Source of the DNA: Candidatus Brachybacter algidus
Lineage (GTDB): Bacteria > Bacteroidota > Bacteroidia > Chitinophagales > Saprospiraceae
Direction: 5' to 3'
Length of the DNA stretch: 64,000 bases
Assembly (NCBI GenBank): GCA_016711705.1
Contig: JADJSK010000001.1
Location: 62,001-126,000 of the forward strand
Below the pieces are notes generated by a model that was given only the letters and a program-made list of their open reading frames with translations, ran no database searches and was not told where the DNA came from. The position numbers and the translations under genes were made by a program. This document shows, piece by piece, positions 7,841 to 17,263 of this stretch (position 1 is the first letter of the stretch; each line of letters opens with the position of its first letter).

Positions 7841-10800
7841 ATGAGTCAGAAGAACTTTACAAGTTATTTTGCATTGTTTCTATTCAGCATTTTAACCTTG
7901 AATTTATCAGGTCAAAATGTTGTAATTGAGGCAAAGGTAAAAAATGAAATCCTACAAAACTCGGATAAATACAATTTATCTCATAATGATGCTCAGCATT
8001 TATTGATTCTCGATCAGTATACTGATGAAAAGAGAGGTATTTCTTACATTTATGTAGGGCAGAAATTAAATGAAATTCCAATTTATAATGTTCAGACTAC
8101 ATTTTACATAAGTAGAAAAGGTCAAATTGGGACAGTTTCCAGTGGATTTATCAGTACTGACAAATTTCAGGTATCCGGATCAAGAAGTGCTATCATAAGT
8201 GCAGAGCAAGCCATTGAAAATGCCGCACTAAATGTTGGGGTAGTCAACCCAAAGACACAATTGAAAGAAAAGAGAGGAGATAATCCTGTTTTTGAGGCAA
8301 GTAATATTTCTCAGTTGCCAATTGAACCACAAATGACCTATTTCAAAACATCAGATAATGAACTATCTTTAAGTTATGTGTTGCAGATCAAAAAGATCAA
8401 CAGCATGGATTATTATCAGATCGTCGTTGACGGCGTGACTGGTAAGATCTTGAATAAAGTTAATTACACCCTTTCCTGCAAATTTGATGGCCCTGATCAA
8501 TTTACAAATCACAGCAATTGTGAAAGTCATGATCATATTAATATCATCTCTACTAATGAGCAATCAGCACCTCCGCCCCCTTCTGCAGAAGTAAGTTCAT
8601 ACAGGGTATTTGAATTGCCGTTGGAAGCACCAAATTTTGGAGCGTCTAAATTAATTACAAGTCCAGCAGACCCAATTGCCTCCCCTTATGGCTGGCATGA
8701 TCTTGATGGCACTGAAGGTGTTGACAATACGACACTTCAAGGAAATAATGTGCATGCATTCAATGATAATAGCGGCGATTATGCTCCAGATTCAGAAGTA
8801 GATGGTGGCACTGAGCTTTCATTTGACAAAGTATTTGATACAGCGCTTGAACCGCAGATGTCAAAAGATGCAGCAGCTGTCAACTTGTTCTATATGATCA
8901 ATAAAATGCATGATTTTTCATATAATTATGGATTTGATGAGAAGGCTGGAAACTTCCAGTTAGATAACTATGGCAAAGGTGGCCAGGGTGGTGACTATGT
9001 ATTAGGAATGTCACAATTCGGAAATGGTGAAGGCGATTTTAAAAATAACGCGGATTTCTCTACTCCAGGTGACGGAGGGAATGGTTCTATGAGAATGTTT
9101 CTATGGGATAGTGCCACTGATAAATTCCAAATATTGAGCCCTGCTTCGATAGCCGGTGGATACGAAGTGGGAGATCCTGGATTCGGACCTGCCATATCTT
9201 CCACTCCCGTAGAGGCAGAAGTGGTTTTGGTCGAAGACAAACTTGGAAATAAAGGTTTCTTCTGTGAAGAGGCAAAAAATGCCGATAAATTGGTAGGAAA
9301 AGTAGTAGCTATCAATCGTGGTGGATGCGATTTCTCGCTTAAGGTATATAATGCACAACAGGCGGGTGCTGTTGCCGCAATAATAATGAATTTTGAGGAG
9401 CAAGTAATTGGAATGGCTAGTGGATTGAATGGAGGAAGTGTTACGATACCGTCTGTGTTTGTTGCAGCTTCTACCGGTAATCTAATCAAAGGGCAATTAA
9501 CAGCTGGCGAAACAGTTGTTTCAAGAATGGTTGTACCTGAGAATAGCGGTCCATCTTTATTGGATGCTTCGTATGATAATGGTGTAATAGCGCATGAATT
9601 CGGACATGGAATATCTAACAGATTGACAGGTGGTCCTTCGAATTCTGGTTGCTTGAATTCAGCAGAACAAATGGGCGAAGGATGGAGCGATTTTATGGCA
9701 TTAGTAACTTCTAAACGTCCTGGCGACAAGGCGACTGATGGCCGAGGAATCGGAACTTATGTTCAAGGACAACAAACTAATGGTAGTGGAATCAGAAGAT
9801 TTCCATATTCAACGGATATGACTATTTGTCCTAATACCTTTGCTGATGTTGCCACAGTTACTGGTCCTCACGCAATAGGAGAGATCTGGTGTGATATGAT
9901 CTGGGATCTTTACTGGGCAATGATCCAAAAACATGGAGATGATGGGCTTCTTTATGGCGGCACAGGGGGAAATAGCCGTGCTATCGAATTGGTATTCCAA
10001 GGAATGAAATTGCAACCATGTGGTGTAGGGTTTCAAGATGGAAGAGATGCTATTTTAGCTGCTGATAGACTATTATATGATGGAGAGAACGAATGTTTGA
10101 TCTGGGATGTATTTGCAAGGAGAGGACTTGGGTTTAATGCTTCTGGAGGTTCTGCAAATTCAATTTCTGATAATATCGTTGACTTTACACCGAATCTTTT
10201 TTGTTTGAATAAAGTACAAATGCAGAAACTTGTAACTAAGGAAGTCGATCCTGGTGAAGAAATCACCATCACTCTAAAACTTAAAAGTTATAAATTAACG
10301 ACTGCAAAGAATATACATATTACTGATATTGTCCCTGAGCATAGTACTTATGTAGCGGGGTCAGGTGGTTCTTTCAGCAACAATGTGGTAACTTTCAATC
10401 TTGATTCATTGGTTACTGCAGATGAACATGAATTTCAATATAAAGTCCGGGTAGATGCGAATTATAAATCAGTTTTAATGTATCAGGAAGACTTTAATAC
10501 GGAATTTGATTTCCCGGATGGTGACTGGTTTACCAATCTTGAGGATGGAGAAGTTTTCTTTGAATTTTTTGACGGAGCAGGAGAGGATGGATCAGGAGCT
10601 TATTCTATCTCATCAAAAGATGGTGATTATAAAACTTCTTTCCAAAAAACTGAAAAGTTAACTATAGCAGGAGAGAACCCATATTTGATCATGGCGCACA
10701 GATACAATACACAAGGTAGTATCGATGGTGGAAATATCCGGTACTCAAATGATGAACTCAACTGGTTTACGTATGATCAGGAAGTAGTGAGAGGTAAGTA

Positions 10801-11380
10801 CCCTGGTAAACTCGCATATGCAAGTTTGACTATTCCCAACCTTCCTGCATTTAGCGGTAATTCTAATGGCTATGTGCATTCATTTGTGGATGTCAAAGCA
10901 CAGGATACTGAACAGTTATTCTTAAGCATCTATTATGGAGCTTCAGATGGCAACGCTACTTATGATTCATGGGATATCGACAATTTTGAAATGGTTGACG
11001 CCAAATTTTTGAACAGTGAAGCTTGTATCACAGTCGATGGAGATGCTGAAGAATGTCTTGAAGCAGTTGAATTAGGTACATATGTAAAACATGATGGTAT
11101 TCTTTCAAGTAAAAAAGCTCACCAGGCGAATTTCGAAAGCGTAATTTACCCAAATCCAGGAAATGGCAGTTTGAACATTTCATGGAAGCAAGTAAGTAAT
11201 GAATCAATGGAGATTAAAGTGATGGATGCATCTGGTAAAATTGTTGCTAAAGGCAAAAAGCAAAGTAATGCAGGTGTTAATTTTGCTAATCTTAACTTAA
11301 ATGCGCTTCAAAGTGGACTTTATATGGTCCAGTTGACTACGGCATCAGGTTCAGTGACACACAAGTACGTTAAAATGTAA
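7841..11380 (+). CDS. secreted M36 (fungalysin) metalloprotease with PA domain and T9SS type A sorting domain
   Basis: 1179 aa. It has a signal peptide (about 1-24, LSGQN), then a propeptide with FTP/PepSY-like segments to about residue 210. A PA (protease-associated) domain is inserted in the catalytic domain at about residues 440-560 (VGKVVAINRGGCDFSLKV). Zinc ligands are in HEFGH (585-589), and the third-ligand Glu is in GEGWSD near 613. A beta-rich region follows (about 790-1090). A C-terminal domain beginning YPNPGNGSLNISW and ending in GLYMVQLT...YVKM is the T9SS type A sorting tail. The protein is predicted to be exported by Sec, then passed through T9SS to the surface or medium to digest proteins. 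Confidence 0.95.
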   Translation: MSQKNFTSYFALFLFSILTLNLSGQNVVIEAKVKNEILQNSDKYNLSHNDAQHLLILDQYTDEKRGISYIYVGQKLNEIPIYNVQTTFYISRKGQIGTVSSGFISTDKFQVSGSRSAIISAEQAIENAALNVGVVNPKTQLKEKRGDNPVFEASNISQLPIEPQMTYFKTSDNELSLSYVLQIKKINSMDYYQIVVDGVTGKILNKVNYTLSCKFDGPDQFTNHSNCESHDHINIISTNEQSAPPPPSAEVSSYRVFELPLEAPNFGASKLITSPADPIASPYGWHDLDGTEGVDNTTLQGNNVHAFNDNSGDYAPDSEVDGGTELSFDKVFDTALEPQMSKDAAAVNLFYMINKMHDFSYNYGFDEKAGNFQLDNYGKGGQGGDYVLGMSQFGNGEGDFKNNADFSTPGDGGNGSMRMFLWDSATDKFQILSPASIAGGYEVGDPGFGPAISSTPVEAEVVLVEDKLGNKGFFCEEAKNADKLVGKVVAINRGGCDFSLKVYNAQQAGAVAAIIMNFEEQVIGMASGLNGGSVTIPSVFVAASTGNLIKGQLTAGETVVSRMVVPENSGPSLLDASYDNGVIAHEFGHGISNRLTGGPSNSGCLNSAEQMGEGWSDFMALVTSKRPGDKATDGRGIGTYVQGQQTNGSGIRRFPYSTDMTICPNTFADVATVTGPHAIGEIWCDMIWDLYWAMIQKHGDDGLLYGGTGGNSRAIELVFQGMKLQPCGVGFQDGRDAILAADRLLYDGENECLIWDVFARRGLGFNASGGSANSISDNIVDFTPNLFCLNKVQMQKLVTKEVDPGEEITITLKLKSYKLTTAKNIHITDIVPEHSTYVAGSGGSFSNNVVTFNLDSLVTADEHEFQYKVRVDANYKSVLMYQEDFNTEFDFPDGDWFTNLEDGEVFFEFFDGAGEDGSGAYSISSKDGDYKTSFQKTEKLTIAGENPYLIMAHRYNTQGSIDGGNIRYSNDELNWFTYDQEVVRGKYPGKLAYASLTIPNLPAFSGNSNGYVHSFVDVKAQDTEQLFLSIYYGASDGNATYDSWDIDNFEMVDAKFLNSEACITVDGDAEECLEAVELGTYVKHDGILSSKKAHQANFESVIYPNPGNGSLNISWKQVSNESMEIKVMDASGKIVAKGKKQSNAGVNFANLNLNALQSGLYMVQLTTASGSVTHKYVKM

Positions 11381-11405
11381 AATTGCTATTAGCAGTTTAT
11401 AATAG

Positions 11406-11437
11406 AAAAGGAGATCAGCTATTGGTCTCCTTTTTTT
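11406..11437 (+). terminator. intrinsic terminator after the M36 protease gene
   Basis: A 9-bp stem AAAAGGAGA/TCTCCTTTT with an 11-nt loop runs into a T run, 25 bp after the stop codon. It is a good rho-independent terminator on the plus strand. Confidence 0.85.
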
Positions 11438-11447
11438 ATTGATGGAG

Positions 11448-11478
11448 GTTTGTTGTTTGGAGTTTGTTGTTTGTAGTT
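11448..11478. repeat. 14-bp direct repeat, two copies
   Basis: GTTTGTTGTTTGGA is followed at once by GTTTGTTGTTTGTA and GTT. The 14-bp period is twice the 7-bp period of the other arrays in this window. It is non-coding. Confidence 0.7.
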
Positions 11479-11482
11479 AACT

Positions 11483-11645
11483 AGAATACGCTAGGGAACG
11501 CCGTCTGATGCCTTCAAGTCATCTGATGTTTTTGTTTGGGATATTGAAAAAATACGAAAACATCCGACGACCCAAAGATTGAGGGAAGCTATTGCATAGA
11601 GCTGAAGAATATAATGGGAATAATGCGTCGGATGGCGTGAACAAC
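11483..11645. repeat. dispersed CGTCnGATG repeat, copy 1
   Basis: The left arm AGAATACGCTA...CGTCTGATGCC (11483-11512) and the right arm GGAATAATGCGTCGGATG (about 11613-11632) both recur at 34864-34950. Between them are further versions of the core, CATCTGATG and an inverted CATCCGACG. The 654-bp gap 11381-12034 that holds it has no gene: it contains this repeat, the tandem repeat at 11727-11829 and two terminators. Confidence 0.6.
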
Positions 11646-11726
11646 AAATATTATCTTATAAGAAAGGCAAATAAATGAGTCCAAAATTTTGCCTTAGAAT
11701 ACCGGATTTTACAATGCCGAGTTGGG

Positions 11727-11829
11727 TTTAGTTTTGGGTTGCTATAGCATAGCAAATTAGGAAACCCATTCTGAATAAGGTTTCGTTTTGAGTTGCAATA
11801 GCAGGACAATTAGTAAACGCTATTCGGTA
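11727..11829. repeat. imperfect tandem duplication, period about 54 bp
   Basis: Two neighbouring versions of one sequence. TTTAGTTTTGGGTTGCTATA (11727) and TTTCGTTTTGAGTTGCAATA (11781) both continue through an AATTAG-AAACSC-ATTC pattern. It is non-coding, in the convergent gap between the M36 protease and rny. Confidence 0.65.
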
Positions 11830-11908
11830 TGATAGTCGTTTAGGCCATTTTTAAGGGTCTATTACGAATTTCCATTCCGTATTAATTGAATTTGACTAAA
11901 AATTAATA

Positions 11909-11940
11909 AAAAAAGGATGCTCAATTGAGCATCCTTTTTT
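11909..11940 (-). terminator. bidirectional intrinsic terminator between the M36 protease and rny
   Basis: A perfect palindrome, AAAAAAGGATGCTCAA and its complement, gives a 16-bp stem (or about 14 bp with a 4-nt loop) with A and T runs at both ends. It lies 94 bp beyond the rny stop and can act on either strand; the gene it most likely serves is rny. Confidence 0.85.
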
Positions 11941-12034
11941 ATAAATTCCCCTGGTATAATTTATTTCGAAACGATACTGCTGTAAAATTCAGGAGATAAA
12001 TTTTCGAATAGAGTAGTGCTAATGAAGGGTTTAA

Positions 12035-13696
12035 TTACCTTGCAAAATTTGTTGCTCTTTTCTCTCTGATCACGGTAACTTTTATCTGACCCGGATACTG
12101 CATTTCATTCTGGATCTTTTGAGAGATCATAAATGAGAGATCATCAACATAAGCATCAGAAACTTTTTCACTTTCTACTATGACTCTTAATTCACGGCCA
12201 GCTTGCATTGCAAAGGCTTTCTGAACACCTTCGTACGCCATAGCCAGTTCTTCAAGTTCACCGATGCGTTTCATATAACTTTCAAGGATCTCTCTTCTTG
12301 CACCTGGTCTTGCACCTGAAATGGCGTCACAAGCCTGAACAATAGGTGATATAATATTGTCCATTTCAATTTCATCGTGATGCGCTCCAATAGCATTGAT
12401 GACATCTTTGATTTCATTATGCTTTTCAGCTATTTTCATACCCAAGATGGCATGAGACAATTCGCTTTCTTCTTCTGATACTTTACCAATATCATGTAAC
12501 AATCCGGCTCTTTTGGCCAGTTTGATCTGCTTAGGATTCAGCCCTAGCTCAGAAGCCATGATAGAACATAAATTAGATGTTTCTATTGAGTGCTTGAGCA
12601 AGTTCTGTCCATAAGATGATCTAAATCTCATTCTACCAACCATTTTGATAAGATATGGATCTAATCCATGAATATCAAGATCGATAACGGTCCTTTCCCC
12701 TATTTCGATTATTTGTTCTTCAATCTGTTTTTTTGTTTTTGCAACTACTTCTTCTATTCTGGCAGGGTGGATTCTGCCATCCGTAACAAGTTTTTTAAGG
12801 GATAATCTTGCGATTTCTCTTCTTATTGGGTCAAAACTAGATATAACGATAGCCTCAGGAGTATCATCTACAACGATCTCCGCCCCAGTAGCAGCTTCAA
12901 TAGCACGAATGTTACGTCCTTCTCTACCTATTATCTGTCCTTTAATATCGTCAGATTCTAGATTGAAAACAGTCACGGTATTTTCAATTGTGATTTCTGC
13001 TCCCATTCGTTGAATAGATTGGATGATGATCTTTCGCGCCTCTTTGTTTGCTGTGAGTTTCGCTTGCTCTATAGTATCTTTCACTAAGGACATTGCCTCA
13101 TTTTCTGCTTTCTCAGTCATAGCGCGGATGAGCTGCTCTTTAGCTTCCTGTTGGGATAATTTAGAAATACTTTCTAGTTCTTTAATTCTGATCTCATTTG
13201 CAGCATCGAGTTCTTCTTTTTTCTTTCCAACTATTTTTAGCTGTGTATCAAGATTTTCGCGTATAGCCTTTAGTTCAGTTTCTTTAGAATCGTTGTTATC
13301 TTTTTGTTGCTGGATTGATTGAAGGGCTTGTTTAAGATCAGTCTCTTTTTTTACTACATCTATTTCCCTTTCTTTTAATTTGGAGTAAAATTTGTCTTTT
13401 TCTCCTTCAAAATTTGACTTTAGCCTTTCAAAGTTATCTTTAGCCTCACTGATTTTTTGTTGTTTTCTTCTTTCATTTTCACGTTCAGCTTTACTAATGA
13501 GCTTCTCTGCATTGACTTCAGCATCATCAACCAGTCTTTTAGCGGTTAGCCGAGCCTCTTGAATAGCAAGGTCAGCCTTGGCATTCATTTCGTCAATGTG
13601 ATTTTGAGATTTTTTCTTAGAAAAAAAGTTGACCAGAATGAATCCGATCACGATGCCTCCTATGGCACTTACAATACCTATGGTTAATGTATCCAT
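12035..13696 (-). CDS. rny: ribonuclease Y
   Basis: 553 aa, close to the usual 510-550. An N-terminal membrane segment lies at about residues 5-23. It is followed by a long charged coiled coil (to about 200), a KH RNA-binding domain ([20 protein letters not shown]) and an HD hydrolase domain ([23 protein letters not shown]). RNase Y is a membrane-bound endoribonuclease that starts mRNA decay. It is downstream of pheT, the coiled-coil gene and zapA on the same strand. The 128-bp gap after zapA leaves room for its own promoter. Confidence 0.96.
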   Translation of the reverse strand: MDTLTIGIVSAIGGIVIGFILVNFFSKKKSQNHIDEMNAKADLAIQEARLTAKRLVDDAEVNAEKLISKAERENERRKQQKISEAKDNFERLKSNFEGEKDKFYSKLKEREIDVVKKETDLKQALQSIQQQKDNNDSKETELKAIRENLDTQLKIVGKKKEELDAANEIRIKELESISKLSQQEAKEQLIRAMTEKAENEAMSLVKDTIEQAKLTANKEARKIIIQSIQRMGAEITIENTVTVFNLESDDIKGQIIGREGRNIRAIEAATGAEIVVDDTPEAIVISSFDPIRREIARLSLKKLVTDGRIHPARIEEVVAKTKKQIEEQIIEIGERTVIDLDIHGLDPYLIKMVGRMRFRSSYGQNLLKHSIETSNLCSIMASELGLNPKQIKLAKRAGLLHDIGKVSEEESELSHAILGMKIAEKHNEIKDVINAIGAHHDEIEMDNIISPIVQACDAISGARPGARREILESYMKRIGELEELAMAYEGVQKAFAMQAGRELRVIVESEKVSDAYVDDLSFMISQKIQNEMQYPGQIKVTVIREKRATNFAR

Positions 13697-13824
13697 GATT
13701 CTTTTTTTAACTGACTGGTTCAGAGATTCAAGGGATAATTCTTGAATGAAATGAAATCAATCAATTGATTTACAATATTTTGTTAAAAAAAGTGAATCAT
13801 AATTCGAAAGGAGGGGAAATTGAA

Positions 13825-14115
13825 TTATTTTAACAGGTCGTCGATATAACTTTCTACCTGTGAAAATTTTTGAACTAATTTGGCGTCACTAAATGTTTTT
13901 TCCGCCTGATATTTTTCTATCGCATATGAAAGTATTGCCATAGAAAGCCAGTCTTGTTTTTCTCTATTTGGATAGGCTTCCTGATATTCTCTGATACGTC
14001 TATTCACTTCTTCTGCGATAGACATAATCACCTCTTCCTCATTTTCTTTGATCTTAAGTGGATAGCCTCTACCGGCTATGATCACAGAAATTTGCTTACT
14101 TTCCTCATCAGCCAT
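13825..14115 (-). CDS. zapA: cell division protein ZapA
   Basis: 96 aa, the standard ZapA size. The N-terminal globular part (ISVIIAGRGYPLKIKENEEE, then IMSIAEEVNRRIREY) and the C-terminal helix match the family. ZapA crosslinks FtsZ filaments at the Z ring in the cytoplasm. It starts 3 bp after the stop of the coiled-coil gene at 14119, so the two are almost certainly translated from one mRNA. Confidence 0.9.
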   Translation of the reverse strand: MADEESKQISVIIAGRGYPLKIKENEEEVIMSIAEEVNRRIREYQEAYPNREKQDWLSMAILSYAIEKYQAEKTFSDAKLVQKFSQVESYIDDLLK

Positions 14116-14118
14116 TTC

Positions 14119-14418
14119 TTATAGATTTTCTAAAAGTTCTATACAATGTTCAATTTCCTTAATATATTTATCTATAGTAATTTTGACCTCTTCATCATGC
14201 TGTGTTTTTTCACTAACAGATTTAAGATCGCTACTTGTTTTTGATAAATCACTCCCCACTACTTCTAATTCAGCTTTATGTTTTCCTGCATTTTGCTTGA
14301 GGCGGATGTTCTCCTCCATTAGCATAATGTTTTCTTTTTTTATTATCTCATATTTTTGCGCGAGTTTTTTCACCTTGTTATCAATCGCTTCCAATCTCTC
14401 TGCTAAGGTTTTTATCAT
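14119..14418 (-). CDS. small coiled-coil protein upstream of zapA
   Basis: 99 aa, almost entirely helical and charged, with heptad-like spacing (LAERLEAIDNKVKKLAQKYE, IKKENIMLMEENIRLKQNAG). There is no signal peptide. I do not recognise a named family, but a short coiled-coil gene next to zapA is reminiscent of ZapB-type division factors, and similar small ORFs sit there in other Bacteroidota. A division role is inferred from this context only. It lies 65 bp after the pheT stop on the same strand. Confidence 0.8.
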   Translation of the reverse strand: MIKTLAERLEAIDNKVKKLAQKYEIIKKENIMLMEENIRLKQNAGKHKAELEVVGSDLSKTSSDLKSVSEKTQHDEEVKITIDKYIKEIEHCIELLENL

Positions 14419-14483
14419 ATCCTAACGGTGCAAAAAACATTTAATTTGTTATAAATTTTCTATTCAAAAACAAAACTACGATT

Positions 14484-16928
14484 TTATTTTCTAATAAAAG
14501 CATCTACTTTTGATTCAAGCGTCTCTATCAGCTTTTTCATCATATCCTCTATTTCCTTTTCTTCAAAGGTCTTGACGGAATTAGTAAAATAAAATGCGAT
14601 GCTCATACTCCTTTTTCCCTTACCTAATTGTTCCTCATTACTGTAAATATCGAATAATTTCATATTTGTCAAGTAATTAGATAGTGTTTTGTTTGCCAAT
14701 AACCTTATCGATTCGTAGGTAACTTCGGCACCGACTATGACTGCCAAATCCCTTCTTACGACAGGGAATTTGCTGAATTCCTTGAACTTAATCGGTTTGT
14801 TGTTTATCATTTCGATGACATTTTCCCAATAAACTTGTCCAAAAGTCATGTTTCCTTTAATTCCAGATGCTTTAAGCCATGATTTACTCACTTCGCCCAG
14901 AACAGCAATTCTTCTAGGTCCCATTGTCAATTCTATTGCATCTTCAAATCTTGGATCACCGGTAAGTTTTTTTTCTTGAAACTTAGTGACATTCAGCCGC
15001 TTTAAGAGATTTAAAATTGTGGTCTTTAGATAGAAACTATCAAAGCTATCTTTAGTTTTTATTGCCCAAGACTCATCCCAGAGGCTGCCTGTGCCGAATA
15101 TAGATATATATTCATCCTCCTTATATTCTTTTTGATCAGTGACATTGTAAGACCTTCCATACTCGTACATTCTTATGTCGTTCTGCTGGCGAGACTGATT
15201 ATGAGCTACTACTTCAAGAGCTGTCGCAAGCGCTTCAGGTCGCATCAAATCTAGTTGAACATTGGATGTATTATTAATCCTTACACCTTCAAAATTTTCA
15301 TTTTTGGTGATCTTCGACCATTGAGTGCTATTAATGATAGATAGTCCCATCGCTTCGCTATAGCCTGAATCTGCCAGATATTGCATCGCTATTTGTCTTG
15401 AGGTCATAGAATCATTTGCCAATTGTTCTGGCATTGAAAAACTAAATTTTTTGGCGGATTCAATATTATTCAAACCATATATTCTCACTATTTCCTCTAT
15501 AATATCTTCTTGCCTATGGACATCTGTTTTATAACTTGGAATAGTAATCTTCCATTTATTTTCATCAACCTTATCAATGATCATTGATAAAGACTCAAGA
15601 ATCAATTGAATCTCTCGATTAGGAATAGATTTGCCGATAAGTGATCTTACTTTCTCAGTATGAATTTCTGCCACAGCTAATGGCAGAGGATTGGGAAAAT
15701 TGTCAATATATTGAGAATTAGAATGCGCTCCTGTTATTTCAGTGATCATTAATGCTGCTCGCAATAATGCTTCCAGGCATTGGTGCTGATCCGTTCCCTT
15801 TTCGAAATGTGCTGCTGATTCCGTTCTAAGATTGTGCCTGAATGATGTCTTTCTCACTGGCGTAGGACTAAAATAAGCTGATTCTAAGAAGATGTTGCTT
15901 GTGTCTTGGCTGACACCTGAGTCCAAACCTCCATACACACCGGCGATGCACAATGGCCTGTCAGTGCCATCACATATGATGAGGTCATCTTTGTCAAGTG
16001 ATTTTACAGAGCCATCTAATGCAGTAAATTCGGTTCCCTGGGGTAGATTTTTTATTTTTAGATGTTGGCCTTCAATTTTATCTGCATCGAATGCATGAAG
16101 TGGTTGGCCTAGCTCGAACATAACATAATTCGTGATGTCCACAATATTGTTTACAGGTCTTTGTCCGATACTTTCCAGTCTTATTTTTAACCAATCTGGA
16201 GAGTCCTGAACCTTAACATTTTCAAGCACAATTCCTGTATACCTCTTGCAGCTTTCAGTATTTTCAATAGTGACCTTGAATGGCGAAGCAACTTTACCTT
16301 CTATACTCAGTATTTTTGGCCGAGCGAGGGAAGTATCATATCCTTTATGAATATTAAGCGCTGCCCATAGATCTCTAGCCGTCCCAAAGTGAGAGTTGGC
16401 ATCTGCTCTATTTGGCGTCAAACCTATTTCAAATACTTCATCAGAATCTATATTGAAGTAATCAGATGCTTTGGTCCCGACCACAGAATCTTCTGGAAGA
16501 ATCATTATGCCTTCATGACTTTTCCCTAAGCCAAGTTCGTCCTCAGCACAAATCATACCTTGGGACAATTCCCCTCTTACCTTAGCTTCTTTAATGGTAA
16601 AAGCGTCGCCTTTTTCGTCATAAAGCTCAGTGCCTACTGTTGCTACCAATACTTTCTGACCTGTTGCTACATTTGGAGCACCACAGACGATAGAGAGATT
16701 TGTGTGACCGCCTATATTAACTGTGGTCAATGATAGTTTGTCTGCATTTGGATGTTTTTCACAAGTCATTACTTGACCGATAATTACACCTTTTAATCCA
16801 CCTTTTATTGATTCTACTATATTGACACCTTCGACTTCAAGTCCAATGTCTGTAAGTGTTTCAGAAATTATTTCTGTAGTAAAATTATGTGGCATTAATT
16901 CCTTAAGCCAGTTATGTGATATCTTCAT
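14484..16928 (-). CDS. pheT: phenylalanine-tRNA ligase beta subunit
   Basis: 814 aa from the chosen ATG at 16928 (MKISHNWLKELM, the canonical PheT start). An upstream in-frame ATG at 16979 would add 17 residues unlike the family. Domains in order are the EMAP/OB tRNA-binding domain (about 40-150, IGQVMTCEKHPNADKLS), B3/B4 editing domain (about 210-390), B5 (about 410-480), the catalytic-like core, and the C-terminal FDX-ACB anticodon-binding domain (FSKFPVVRRDLAVIV onward). PheT pairs with PheS to charge tRNA-Phe; pheS is not in the window. It heads a probable operon with the coiled-coil gene, zapA and rny. Confidence 0.96.
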   Translation of the reverse strand: MKISHNWLKELMPHNFTTEIISETLTDIGLEVEGVNIVESIKGGLKGVIIGQVMTCEKHPNADKLSLTTVNIGGHTNLSIVCGAPNVATGQKVLVATVGTELYDEKGDAFTIKEAKVRGELSQGMICAEDELGLGKSHEGIMILPEDSVVGTKASDYFNIDSDEVFEIGLTPNRADANSHFGTARDLWAALNIHKGYDTSLARPKILSIEGKVASPFKVTIENTESCKRYTGIVLENVKVQDSPDWLKIRLESIGQRPVNNIVDITNYVMFELGQPLHAFDADKIEGQHLKIKNLPQGTEFTALDGSVKSLDKDDLIICDGTDRPLCIAGVYGGLDSGVSQDTSNIFLESAYFSPTPVRKTSFRHNLRTESAAHFEKGTDQHQCLEALLRAALMITEITGAHSNSQYIDNFPNPLPLAVAEIHTEKVRSLIGKSIPNREIQLILESLSMIIDKVDENKWKITIPSYKTDVHRQEDIIEEIVRIYGLNNIESAKKFSFSMPEQLANDSMTSRQIAMQYLADSGYSEAMGLSIINSTQWSKITKNENFEGVRINNTSNVQLDLMRPEALATALEVVAHNQSRQQNDIRMYEYGRSYNVTDQKEYKEDEYISIFGTGSLWDESWAIKTKDSFDSFYLKTTILNLLKRLNVTKFQEKKLTGDPRFEDAIELTMGPRRIAVLGEVSKSWLKASGIKGNMTFGQVYWENVIEMINNKPIKFKEFSKFPVVRRDLAVIVGAEVTYESIRLLANKTLSNYLTNMKLFDIYSNEEQLGKGKRSMSIAFYFTNSVKTFEEKEIEDMMKKLIETLESKVDAFIRK

Positions 16929-17263
16929 ATTATAAAAATTGCGCAAATATATGTAAAAATGGGAAGTATGAGCAGACACACAATAGTATCTTGAAAGAGT
17001 GGTGCAATTAATTTAATGGAATTGACATGTTTGATTTAGTTAAGGCTAATCGCTTTCATCATTTAAAAGTATGTTTTTTCAAAACTTAATCGATGTGATA
17101 ATCTCATTGTTTTTGCATTATAGGGGAGCTACTTGCTCTAAAAATACTGGTATCATTGGTTCATCGTAATATTGCAATATTACAATTAAGCTGAACTAAA
17201 TTCCTCTTTTTAATCATGAAGATTCTCATCCTCGCTGGAATGCAATTTTTCCAATAATATTAA
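16929..17263. other. 335-bp intergenic gap
   Basis: An AT-rich gap between pheT (start side) and the stop of the RsmB-like gene. It must contain the pheT promoter, but I see no clear TTTG/TAnnTTTG pair, no hairpin and no ORF worth calling. Confidence 0.5.

Noticed and set aside
8995..9729. 244-aa open frame antisense to the M36 protease gene
   Set aside because: The sense strand carries a complete, motif-confirmed protease with HEFGH and PA domain; the antisense product is Pro/Ser-rich with no recognisable pattern.
13697..13824. Possible 6S or other small RNA gene between rny and zapA
   Set aside because: The gap is only 128 bp, AT-rich, without a stable long hairpin or a clear promoter and terminator pair.
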